In this document: piece by piece, positions 31,786-42,994 of the stretch | How positions within the stretch are numbered: the first letter of the stretch is position 1 | Layout: each line of letters begins with the position of its first letter | Source of the DNA: Chloranthus sessilifolius | Taxonomy: Eukaryota > Streptophyta > Magnoliopsida > Chloranthales > Chloranthaceae | Length of the DNA stretch: 64,000 nt | Assembly (NCBI GenBank): GCA_021018995.1 | Contig: CM037588.1 | Span: 90,432,765-90,496,764, forward strand | Direction: 5' to 3' | The notes under the pieces: model-generated | Told to the model about the DNA's origin: nothing | Seen by the model: the letters and a program-made list of their open reading frames with translations, nothing else | The model's database searches: none | Made by a program: the position numbers and the translations under genes

Positions 31786-33222
31786 AAAAATATTCGGGAT
31801 ATTACATTCTCCCCTCAAAAATTTTCGTCCTCAAAAATGTAAAATACACACAAACAGGTCTACAAGGAACCCCTTCCTAACAAAAGTCCTGAATCAAAGT
31901 GAAAGCAAACAACTCTAAAGCAAAAGAACATGGGTCACAGTGCGATGGCTTCACAAGGCATGCAAGTCAAGGGATGGGATCCGTAGTAAGCTAAATGTAC
32001 TGTGTGTGGCACCCGATGGGGCCCTAGTGGATTGCATCCGTACATGGATGCCTACACCCCAAGTGTCACGTGCCGGGAAACATACCTCACTGTGACTCAA
32101 GGTGAACGAACTAGAATGGAATCAAATCAGGTTATCAAAGTACTCACGTACCCATATTGGAAAAACCAAGTACGTAATCCGGTATAGTCAAATAGATCGA
32201 ATCAAAGAACCATATTCAAAAGTTAATATAGAAGCAGAAAATAAAGAAAACCAAAAGTAACTAAGCATGAGAAGTCAACTCATAGTCCCATAATTCATAG
32301 ACATATAACCCGTATGCAAGGCACATTATCCACATGCAAAGCACAGAACCACAGTAGTAAGGCCAAAACCATAACATAGACAAAACACCAAGAATAACCA
32401 TATTCTAATAACCCAAATTCCCACATGCAAGCACCCATATAACTCGGAACTCATATGTAAGCATCCATATATTTCAGATTGGTAGAGCAAAACAGAGGAA
32501 AGCTAATTAACAAAATAAAGCAAACAAAAATGTTATAAAAAGAAAGAAAAAGTAGAACCACCAGACTCTAATAATCCATCAACATTTAATAATTACAACC
32601 CCAACATAGATTGCAAAAAGTGAAACAATTAAGTCACCATAGCTGCTCTAATCCTCCCCATCTAGATTGGATCCAACTGCATGATCAGCCAGTGCCTGAT
32701 CATCATCCTCGTCGTCATCACCAGCATCCGTAAGCACCTCATCACCTTCTCCAAAAGTAGAAGCGCGGTGCACAGATGCGTGGATATCGGCCAAATATGT
32801 CGCATAGTCAGTAGGGTAGGCATGTTGCATCAGATAGGTCAAAGCCCGCCCATGAATCTCTAACTCCCTGCTCATGGAGCTCGTGTGTTGAGTCAGCGCC
32901 TGGATCTGCTGACTCATAGCTGTCATCTGGCGGGTGAACTCCGATGCAGTGAGCACGTCAGTGTGTGGGGGCTGGTCTGTGTCGGGAGCAACATGTTCAG
33001 TAGCTAGTTGATCTTCATCCTCCTCATCCTTGTCAAGAACCACAGTATCTTTAGGAGCCTTCATCAACTTGCTATAACTTCGACCCCAATCAACCAATCT
33101 ATAGGTCTTTAAACTAGCAATGAACTTAGGCTCATCATGTGGAATCTCATAGGCCAGTCTCGCACGATAGTCCTCAAGCATCAGCGATATCAACCGGGCG
33201 TAGGGAATGCCCTTGACCAGGG
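31786..33222 (-). other. Inverted block within TE-D
   Basis: Between a plus-strand N-terminal ORF half and a plus-strand LTR lies about 1.44 kb in opposite orientation. Its right part codes on the minus strand for the other half of the accessory ORF. Its left part (31800-31850), read on the minus strand, has TTTGAGGACGAAAATTTTTG, then GGGGAGAATGTAATATCCC, the normal end of internal sequence followed by the first bases of the LTR. Re-inverting it would restore the usual order. The left breakpoint carries CCCGAGAAAAAATATTCGGG, an imperfect palindrome. Confidence 0.7.
32648..33222 (-). CDS. Accessory ORF of TE-D, C-terminal half (inverted)
   Basis: The minus-strand frame reads TLVKGIPYARLISLMLEDYR from the breakpoint, then RLVDWGRSYSKLMKAPKDTV, an acidic stretch (DKDEEDEDQ), a helical segment with QMTAMSQQIQALTQHTSSMS that looks like a coiled coil, and an acidic tail ending at 32648. 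IPYARLIS fits the IPYGxLIS step that follows the helical core of PF20167-like proteins, so this is the missing continuation of 31090-31785. The Met at 33193 is internal. The frame is open over 190 codons. Confidence 0.5.
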
Positions 33223-35062
33223 TCTTTATAAAGAGAGAAGAGTGAAGAGTGAAGGAGAAGCTTCATTCTTCTTCCCTCTCGTGATATCCAAAACCTTGAG
33301 CTCTAGCAAACTCCTATCTCCCTTGCATAGATCCCTTAGTGCATACACTTACTCTCCCCATCTTAACCGTAGACATGCCTTGAATTTAGCCTCTGATTTG
33401 TTTAGATACATTGAGAAAGAAGGATAGGAGAGAGTGGATACATGTGTCGATAAATCTAGGCTAACTGTTGCTCTAGCAGCAATGTTAGAGAAGGACTTAT
33501 TTGGAGTCAGACTGATTAAGGCTTGTGGATTTGATCTGGGGCTTGGAATTTAGATCAACGGAAGTCGAAGGAATCAACCTTTAGAGGTAGGCTTTTAAAA
33601 TTCTATTGGCTAAACTAATTGTTTTCTAGATTAGATTAGACAAACTCTGGAAATAGAATTAATGGAGTTTGATTTTTGGAAGAAAAATCAAGTTAAGAAG
33701 AACAAATTTTTAACGACACAAACCTGGAGATGATCGAACATTGAAATAGAATTCAAAATTTGAACATCAAAATGAAATTCAATGATCGAATTTTGGACTT
33801 TCTGGCTGATGCACTTTTGGAGGAATTCGAAGTTCAAATTTAAATTCGAACATCGAATTCCAATTGAAAGAGTTCACTGTGAGAACCTCTATGAGGATTT
33901 AGACCAATTCAAAGTCAAGGTAGGGGAACCTTAAAACTTATGACATTTTATATAAGCATTGTTAATCTATTTTCAAGCATAGATCCTGAAATTATTAGAA
34001 TATAAACATGATGTCGAGTAGCATTTCTTTGACTTAAGAAATTCTGAATAAACTTTTCAATAAATATGAACTCCAAAATTTTGGAACATCCGAACCTCAC
34101 CTTTGAATATAAAATGTGTATCAGAACTCTGAAAATCAGAAAATATATTAATTACATAAAATCTGATATGTTTAATATCCGCACGTGATTTGAGGTTAAT
34201 TAGAATGAAACCCTAGATTCTACAAACCGTGTTGACGGTAAATGACCTAGCACAAGCTTCCCTCATGATGCAGGGGCTTGTTGCACTTTCAGAAAAAGGG
34301 TTCATTGAATGACAATGGTTAGTAGGGTTTCCCATCGGTAATACTTTCGCTCTCATGATATATTAATTTGAGAGATAATCTTAAGTTATAAATTTAAGGC
34401 AAGAAGCATGCATGAAATCAGAATCTGAAAACATAAGAACTTTAGACCTGTTAAATTTATCTTTTGGTATACTATTTTAGAATTGGAATTTAGTAATCAA
34501 AGCATATTTTGAAAACCATATTTGATCCAATTTTTTTCTTTGAAAACCATTGCTTGTGATCAAATGTGAATAAATGAGTTTCCTCTACTGAGCTTCGATG
34601 TTAGCTCACCCCGACTATACGTCACAGGTGTTGAGACTGACTTAGGGTCCGACGACCTTTGTCTAGAGGACTCTAACTACATCCCTGAGGAGTAGCCAGA
34701 GATCCCAGCAAAGGAGTTCTTTCCCTGATCTCGGTTTAGTTATTTGGTATACATTTATCTTACAATCTTTTTTAATTATGGGCCCAAGGCCTTTTTTGGA
34801 TATTTTTGATATCATTCTGAGGACGCATCATTAGGCATCATTGTTTAGGTGATTGAATTGGCCATCACTGGTGGTTCTTCCTGGTTCCTTTTTGAGATAT
34901 ATCGATGGTTTGAGATGTGTTCTTGTCTTATTAGTTTTGTTTCTGTTTAAAACTATGCTTATATTGCCAGCTTTAGTTTGATATGTGGCTTATTGAGAAA
35001 TCAATAAGTTGGCGAACCAACCTTTCCTATACCATGAGGATTGGAAAAGTTGGGTCGTCACA
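33223..35062 (+). repeat. 3' LTR of TE-D, 5'-truncated
   Basis: Homology to the 5' LTR starts at TTTATAAAGAGAG (matching 23462) and ends GGGTCGTCACA at 35062. The first 340 bp or so are missing at the inversion breakpoint. An internal gap of about 110 bp relative to 24060-24160 is visible. Confidence 0.85.
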
Positions 35063-35067
35063 AATCG
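35063..35067. repeat. Target site duplication AATCG, right copy (TE-D)
   Basis: It follows the LTR end GTCACA directly and pairs with 23108-23112. Confidence 0.85.
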
Positions 35068-36905
35068 ACAATGTCCATTAATCATGCAGGGTGAAGAAAG
35101 CCTTAAATTACCACAAGGACCATGCATCATGTGCCTCACAACCCGCTGGAATAGCAACGGATCTTCATCATCATCTAGAATCTCAACATATATTATTTTA
35201 TCATAATCAGTTGGGTTTTGTAGCTTATCCTCTGTTTGTAATATCAGGAGAAAGTGTGCATATGGGAGCATCCCCTTTTCTGAAATTCTATAACATGAAC
35301 ATGTGCCACCACACGACCAAAAATACAATGAATGAATAATTGTTTTTTCAAATCCTCAAATTTTGCTCTAAAACTTCAAATCATAATATCTGGTCGGTTC
35401 TGTGCTGCTTCCCCAGGTCCTTGCAAGTTCTTTATTTTTGGCCACTCTGGATTACATGTCATTGTGAGGAAGATATCTGGTTTCCCATATCTCTAACCTA
35501 AAGCTATTGCGACCAAATATCTACGCCTCATATCTCTAGGTCCTCCAATAAAAGAAGCTGGTAGGATAATTCTTTTCCCAACTTTACAATCTTGTTGTTC
35601 TCTAGCAGCAATACAATCAACGATCCTTAGTATAGGTCGGTACTTATAGAAGATTGGTTACTGTAGTAATAACTCAATCGAGTTGTTTCAATTTTTACAT
35701 ACATATCAACGACATATTGTTGAAATAGACGACCACTATTCATTACATTCCATTGTATATGATCTCTTATTTGAAACATGTATGCATAATACTGACGGCA
35801 TGAGACTCCTTTACCCTTATCTCCATTTATATCACCTGGGAAAGCAAATGTGGGAAGCCCTAAACTTGGTTATCTTGTATATTGATTTCATAGAAAGGGA
35901 TGAATGCATATTATATATTTTCTATCACATAGCTTCTCAATTTAACGTGCGTACATTCTTCATTATGGAGAAGTTCTTGGAAGGTAAAATCATCTACTGG
36001 GACAAAACCAGATGCACTCTCTGTGGTTGATGGAATTTTAGATGTGATCTTCTTTGGTATTCCCCTATGCCACCTGGTTTCACCAAATGGGAAAAGTAGA
36101 GGATATTGTAATGGATCGTAACAACCATAGTTGGAATGAACCTTGTAACATTCACCTAAGTGTCCATGGACTACAATATCTATTTTATATCACCTGGTTT
36201 CATTATATCCCTCAGTTATAATAGAAACGACTTGAGATGTTGTTGGTGCATTACATGCTCGTTGGTCAAGCCGACAATTCTGTCTAAAAATAATGGAGTA
36301 ATTTTCGATAAGATGCCGGTTGCATAGGCTTGCATAAGGATTTCGATGAAGAATGAAAATTAATTTTTCAATTATGTCTCGACGCAACTCGGGGAAATGA
36401 CAATTTCTATTATCAACTTCATGCTCAGTGTCATAAAATTATAGTTGTAAGTACTAAGCGACATCATTTACAGGTATTAATGATGAAAGGGAATGACAAA
36501 TTTGGCCATGAACTTTGAATGTATATATACCCGTAGAAGAATTGTGAAGCTGGTTATAAAGTTTCACCCCCATCGATGTGAAAGCAAAGACACTATTATA
36601 AGCATGAATATATTTGTGAAACTCCTTTGATTCCTCAGTCTGAGACGTGTATAAAATATATGAAGTAGTTGGGATGTGATTAATATATAACAATATCTCT
36701 CCGTTCAAGCAACATAATGTTGAAGGCTCACTCCTGAGTTGCTTTTCATGACAATAAACACAATTAGCAACTAATTGAACTTCATGTTCCTTCCTTGATA
36801 GTCTTTTGTTGCTTCGACCTTTGACGTGTTTTGTTATGTTTATATCATTATTCTTTTCGTTGCTTTTGAAAGTAGAACTTGGCGTACCTGAAGAGAATGA
36901 GTAAG
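35068..36905 (-). pseudogene. Helitron N-terminal and Rep (HUH) region
   Basis: Read right to left: a zinc-finger-like start CVYCHEKQLRSEPSTLCC (about 36780-36720), YNSVFAFTSMGVKLYNQLHN and GIYTFKVHGQICHSLSSLIP (36600-36470), CRLDQRACNAPTTSQVVSII (36270), a DPLQYPLLFPFGE block (36090), LPASFIGGPRDMRRRYLVAI (about 35560), DIFLTMTCNPEWPKI, and the Rep motif GMLPYAHFLLIL (about 35250) where HUH His-1 is Tyr. HMMHGPCG and SPCMINGHC end at the TE-D insertion. Its continuation is 23112-20672. Many frame changes and stops are present. Rep would nick and transfer the strand for rolling-circle transposition. Confidence 0.85.
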
Positions 36906-38900
36906 GAGGAGTAAGAAGGTTTTATTCTTTCATCTTAATTGCAAAGGATGGGGGAAGCAGATGCATTTTGAAAGGGAATATGCTATGTAATTTTACCAAT
37001 CGATGGTAGTACGTACTCAGGAAGTTAAGACAAGCTATTTGTCCAAGGTTTCTATTATCATCTTCTAATCCCTTCTTGATTATCTATGTTCTGGAAGAAG
37101 CAACCATAACTTCTGCTTGCTCTAAGTTGAAGTTGCCGCTACTGCAACCTCAAAGTTGATTTTTTCTTCCATATATTGTTTGACGTTTTGATAGTAGACG
37201 TTCCTTTTCATCAATGTCTATTGTTCCATAGCGCTCATGAGCACTATTACGTTTCCTTTCTTTTTACACATATATCAGTTTTGACTTGTGTTCGTTTTGA
37301 AATTATTATCCATGAGCAATATTCCTTCAAACTATATGGATGGTCACTTATAGATATTGCTCATTTCTAGAAAGAGGAGGAATATATGTACTTAGATAAA
37401 TATCAAGATGTATACAATGGAGGATAACCCACCATCCCCAGATGAGCTATGTTTTGGAATATTTATTAGTCCAGATAAATTTGGTAATTAAATAATGGTG
37501 AAAGATTTCAAGATAGACATAGTAGATTATCACATGATATACCAAACAATATGTATGAACCAAATGTAACCGAAACTGAAAATAATAGGAATGAATAAAA
37601 TGAAATAGAAGTGTAAGTTAAATATTGTTCACATTGAGAGAATTAGTTCATTCTCAAAAGACAAATATGAAAAAAGAATGAGAAGATCGACATGTAACTA
37701 AGATAGTTGGGGATTATCTAAGTCAGATGAAGCCCCATACTCCCCTTTGGTATCAGTTGGACTCCTACATACAAGTAGATTCTATCCGTGTCATTAAATG
37801 AGAAGGAAATTTATATTCTAAGCTTCCCTATTTAAACATAAAGATAGATCTTTAAAGACAGGTAACATGTTTTATTAATATTATCCTACTTCTATATGAT
37901 GTCCCTATTCAATCACGGTCCTCCATGGAGAACCTCAAGGTGCAACATAATTTAAGGATCCTATATAGTTACATTGACACACTTGATCATCCTAGCTAAG
38001 CATGCCTAATTTTAATGTGTACTTTCATCCTGTGCTTCTTATAGGCCAAGAAAAACATAAATGTGTTTTGTCCAATTATTATCACCACTTAATATTCTCA
38101 TTGTCACTTTGGGTTAGCATTTACTAAGTTTAATTGAACATTCTGTAGTTGTTTTCTTTTCATTTGTAATTAACGCTAGTTGACATTCTATTTCGATCCT
38201 TAATTTATAATGTAATTCTTACCAGTGAATTGTTTTCTACTAAGAGAATTTGTTCTAGTGTTTGCATGTATCTCAGCAATTGGTATTTGTGCAAACCTCC
38301 TACTACATTGTTACTTCATATTTGTAACTCCAAGTATGATGAGTTGGTATAGGGTAATTGATCCGTTTTTGGTAGAATGACATTAACCAATTGATAATCG
38401 AGAGGGAATGGGTTGGATACCCTATAATCTTCTTGCTTGTGAATCTAGTTTACCGATAACCTTCTCACATAATTTAACTTTAATCAATATATTCACCTTG
38501 TCAAACTTTTAATGGAGTGGTAAATGCTTTTCTCTCGTCTTCCTCAACCGTACTTATAGCCACTGTTCTGAAAGTTGTTTGGGGCGTCTGCTCAGGTAGT
38601 TCAGGCATCCCGATTTAGGTCGGGGCACCCCCTGGGGTGGGCCGAATTTGGGGCGGCCGTCCCGTGCCTGCCCAAGTGGCCGCCTCCCCCCAGTCCCAAT
38701 TTTTTATTTTCTTTTATTTTAATTTTTTTTTCTCGAGAGTCATTATTTGGCATATTTTGAAAGGGCCCTTGCACTCAAAAGTTGGCCCTTGCACCGACTT
38801 TAAAGAGAGACTTGGTATTTTAGGGACATGTGACATGTGAGGAACATTGCTGGCATTAGATCAGATGACGACGGTCATGTTTCACCCTGTTATTCCACAC
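36906..38900. other. No gene recognised; Helitron flank and AT-rich DNA
   Basis: I see no supported ORF, LTR edge or RNA gene. The 5' terminus of the Helitron should lie in or near this stretch, but I could not define it. A GC-rich patch at 38575-38700 (GGGGCGGCCGTCCCGTGCC) stands out from the AT-rich surroundings. Confidence 0.5.
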
Positions 38901-38917
38901 AAAAGATCTCATGGGTG

Positions 38918-39075
38918 TTCTTGGGTGCAATTAACACCACCCTAATTTAGAAATTGGGGGCAAATAAGCAAAGAATCCTTCTTAGGTGCAAGTAACACAA
39001 CCCTAAGTTATAAATTGGGTGCAAATAACACACCTTAAGTTGTAGGGTGCAAATAACTTCACAAGAAAGGGTGCA

Positions 39076-39120
<45 letters not shown>
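38918..39120 (+). repeat. Diverged tandem repeat and TA microsatellite
   Basis: Four to five imperfect copies of a GGGTGCAAATAACACACCC-like unit, each followed in part by TAAGTTATAAATT, occupy about 38918-39080. An uninterrupted (TA)n tract follows at 39079-39120, and a second short TA tract at about 39131-39146. Confidence 0.7.
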
Positions 39121-39121
<1 letters not shown>

Positions 39122-39146
39122 GATGAAAAAAATATATATATATATA

Positions 39147-42110
39147 CATAGTGGTGCCCCGCCTAACGATTTCTATCTGAACACTTGAATCTCTCAACCG
39201 TCCAATCTCTACGATTTTAAGAACATTACTTATAACATAAACTTGCTTATTAATCTCTCTTTTTTTTATAGGAACTTCTAAATTAATCAACAAGCGGATG
39301 TCGTGAGCAGCCCAACTTATGGTTGTATCGGTGCTAGCTCCTACCTACAAAACCAAGTCTCCTAACTTCAAATGCAGCTTGCATTAGCCAAAGTAGAGAT
39401 CTTTTGCAGTCGAATACAGTAAGACCCTCCATTGCCCATTACGAAGTAGAGCAATAACAAACGTCCATGTATTTTAACAACAACTTTGTTGACCATCCAC
39501 AGTTTAATAACTTTGTATCTTCGAGCAATGTGATTGAAGACCCTCTAAAGAGAGAGTCTCTTTGGACATGAGGTGGTTCTTTTTTCTAATGAAATATGAA
39601 GTATTTTGGTTCCTTTTTTTCTTTGTTCTTTTTCTTCCTTTCTTGGGTTCTTTTTGTAGCTTGGAATCAGGGATTTAAAGATCGATATAATGACATATCT
39701 GTCAGGTCACAATCTGGTATATATCGGATCTATCGGGCAGGTTGGCCAAAAATGACCGATATTTAAGTACCTTAGTTTTAAATTTTAAATTTTAAATTAT
39801 TAATATCGAGCATTGCATTCTTAATTCTTATGGACAATCATGATCATATGTCTGAGTTGGTAGTCAATGATGACCAAGGCTGTGAAGTAGGTTGTTGGTA
39901 CTCATTCCTTTAAAAATAACCCAACTAATTATGATGTAGAATAGTTGTAATATTTCTAACTACATTAAAGAGTTATACATGGGCAATAATCTTAGGAAGA
40001 GTTTTTAAATTATAGATAATCACTTCATAAGTTCAAAATTGAAGTGAAGAACATAATAGACTGAGAGGAAATGACGTTAGACATTCTACTCTCTCTATTG
40101 CATATTGAATGTGATCTCCACACATGCACTAACTGTCACCTTAGGCTTCTCACTTTTCTTTCCTTTCTTTCATTTCTCTTTCTCTTCCATTGCCTCAGAA
40201 GTCAACCTATTTAAAAATAAATCAGTACATTATGAACTTAATATGATAAGAGAGGAATCCTTCTACAAATGTAAATAAGGAATGTGGAAGGGAAGAAATC
40301 AGCCAACCAACCTTTCCTTAATTTTAGATCGGACATAGCTGTTGAACCAACCAGAATGCATATCTATTTTCGTTGGCGATTCACTGGGGAATATATCTAG
40401 TGTAGTACCTTGGATTTTAATGTTCAGTTTCATAGAGAGAAGATTCAATTAGATATAAGAATTGGGAAACTAAATATAAACTAGGGGAATATCAATTAAA
40501 CATTTACCATATTGTCAATGTGTAGGAGGTCTTGAACAACCGATGTATGCATAGGTTCTTCAGTAGAAAAGAAGTCTTATGATTTATTTTTCTTGAAGCG
40601 CACCTTAAAGTTATCTTCCTTTATTTTCTCTCTTCACTTTTAACACACCTTGTTCTGCCATCCCTATAGAAATTGCACCTAGTTGAACCCACCTATAGAG
40701 GAGGAGCTATTTTTTAGGCCATAACATGCTTTCTTTTATGTATTTTTTTTCAATGTTCTTTCTAATACCAAGTTACAGTGGTGGAGTATTTAGTTTCAGC
40801 ACTATTCTTGGTTAGAAACAAACCAAGAATAGGTTCAAGCTACTTACAAGTTTGCCAATTTGGATGTTTTAAACATTTTGAACGACATGATTGATGGCAA
40901 TAAAATGAGGCTACAACAAGTGCCTCCTATTAAAGATTTGAAGCTCTCCAATCATATTTCGATTTCACGTTATTGTTATAATTCAAGTCAATGAATTATT
41001 GTATGAAAATATCAATACACTATTAAGAACCCACCAGAATTCCATAAAGCACCTTGATATAAGTTATAACCTACTCATTACTATCCTCATAAAAACGATA
41101 GCATGATAACAAGGACATAGAAAGTCAAGGTGGAAGCCAACACCATGTCAAATGGAAAAGCAAATCAGTACAAAATTTTGACTTGGTCTGGACCTATTTA
41201 TCTCATTTGTATTTGAAGTTCAAACCAGAAGTGAGGAAGAATGGAATGTGCGTCAACTTTAGTGACAACTAAGAAATTAAGGGTATTGCTATTACAACCT
41301 CCTCGGAACAATATTGTAAATACTTTTACAATAGTTATATGATGGAAAAAAATTTTGTTGTAATTTTTTTATTTTGACTTTTTCTGCTCATTATTTGAAG
41401 GAGAAAATCCCAATTTTGTCTTGGAAATATATCACAGCAAATGGTGTGCATCTCCAAATACTAGCTGCCTAATTCATTAACCAATTTGGGTAGTCATCAG
41501 CTTCAATGCTTTCCAATTGAAGTCATGGTTTTCAGATTGCATCATTGTGGTGTGTCATTGTGGAACCATAACAGTGCTGAGCATATGAAGAGCCTTTTTC
41601 ACCCTTCAATCTGGTCAAAATCTTCCTTTTGTAGTTGTCATTAACCCTGAAAATTTGTGGAAGGTTGTTCAGGAATTTGGTGGCTGAAGGGGGTTTATGT
41701 CTTATGATGTTGATGTCATGGGGCAGTAGAAGCATCATAAGTCATTAATTTCCTTTAACCATCAAATTTCATAGAAAGCTGATCCTCACAGGTATGAGGG
41801 CCTTCGAAATGTATAGTTGTTAGATTTTTTATGGGATTTAGTGGCTCAATTGGCACTTCATTTAATTGATGGCTCAAGAACGGTTTTTAGAGATAAATTT
41901 GTATATGTTGTTAGGATACCACTCAGTTTTATAAATGTGTTGCTATTTTTCAGGCACTATTTTCACACACACTAGCTATATCCAAATCTGTGCACTCTAA
42001 TATCTACTATTATCCAAATCTGTGTAGTTTAAAATTTGCTATATTTCTATTTTTGGAAGACAATTTTTTTACAAAACTAAATGTCATTTTAAAGATGAAG
42101 TGAAAGAGAA
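39147..42110. other. Unassigned AT-rich region
   Basis: Three kilobases with only short, unsupported open frames. A stretch at 39680-39770 has GATATATCGG-type words. There are no recognisable transposon domains, LTR edges, primer sites or RNA genes. It may be old, decayed repeat DNA or host intergenic sequence. Confidence 0.4.
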
Positions 42111-42136
42111 ATAGAGATATTATGTTATGTAAAAAT

Positions 42137-42276
42137 GGTACAAAGATGGAACACACATAAACCTAGAGGGTATTACAATATATGTAGAAAGGTACAAAGA
42201 TGGATCACACATAAACCCAGAGGATGTTACATTATTTGCAAAAAGGTAGAAAGATGGAGCACACATAAACGCAGAG
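42137..42276 (-). repeat. 54-bp tandem repeat, about 2.6 copies
   Basis: Units start GGTACAAAGATGGA at 42137 and 42191 and GGTAGAAAGATGGA at 42245, each with CACACATAAACNCAGAG. They lie just beyond the stop codon of the RNase H remnant on its 3' side. Confidence 0.8.
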
Positions 42277-42337
42277 AGAAATAAACATACACAAAGAAAA
42301 CATACTCAAAAAAGGAAAACCTGTATGCAAAGGTTGC

Positions 42338-42990
42338 TTAAGTTTTTCCCCTAATGTATCCAACTCCAACGCGGTCTGACAGTACAAATTTCTTTGCTTT
42401 TGATGGTAGATTGGGCCACTTCCAAAGCTTATGTTTCACTCCTTTATAAGCTTCAATGCATAGGAAATGTGCTACTTGATTACCTTCTCTATACAAATGT
42501 GTAATCTTATATGGGGAGGCTTCTTTAAGTAGAGCCTACATTTCATCAGCCATATAGGAAGGGATATGCTTTGGGTGCATACCATATGCTATGTGATGAA
42601 CTAATGTTTTGTCATCTCCCTCAATCCATATATTATGCCAATGACGCTCAACTGCGAGTTGAAGACCACGAAAAAGAGACTTAATTTCTACAATATAAGG
42701 CTTACATCAGCCTATATGATCTCCAAACGCAAGAGTGATGAAGCCTTTGTGATCTCTAAAAATACCACCTCGACTGCAGTCAATAGGAACAATATCTTCC
42801 AACCCACTCTCATTTTTCTCATAATTTCCTCTCGAAGAACCATCGAAATTCAGTTTTATCCAACCAAATTGTGGTCACTTCCATTTCACAATACATTGAT
42901 GATGAACATGTTCTTTTGAATGTGCAATTAAGGATGGTATGGAAAAACGAACAGGGACAACTTGTTCTTCAACTTCTAAGATGTTTACAT
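42338..42990 (-). pseudogene. RNase H-like (RVT_3-type) remnant, LINE-like
   Basis: The minus-strand reading from 42990 to the stop at 42338 includes GWIKLNFDGSSRGN (first catalytic Asp), GLEDIVPIDCSRGGIFRDHK, GFITLAFG, EIKSLFRGLQLAVERHWHNI, WIEGDDKTLVHHI (second catalytic Asp), YREGNQVAHFLCIEA and a C-terminal WPNLPSKAKKFVLSDRVGV. This is the RNase H fold found at the C-terminus of many plant L1-type LINEs and in free-standing genes. One or two stops interrupt it (GDHIG-stop, DEM-stop). No reverse transcriptase is visible upstream because the solo LTR at 42995 intervenes. A LINE is favoured because of the adjacent 3' tandem repeat. Confidence 0.65.
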
Positions 42991-42994
42991 ACGC

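Larger units (their letters stand above)
23113..35062 (+). mobile_element. TE-D: Tekay-like chromovirus with introns and an accessory ORF
   Basis: About 11.95 kb with both LTRs, tRNA-Met primer site, gag, protease, reverse transcriptase, RNase H, integrase, chromodomain and a 3' accessory ORF. It is flanked by AATCG on both sides and sits inside the Helitron Rep gene. The 3' LTR lacks its first 340 bp or so, and a block of about 1.44 kb upstream of it is inverted. Stops are frequent in gag. Confidence 0.9.

Noticed and set aside
35683..36030. 115-codon plus-strand ORF
   Set aside because: Antisense to the Helitron Rep region, which has recognisable motifs on the minus strand.
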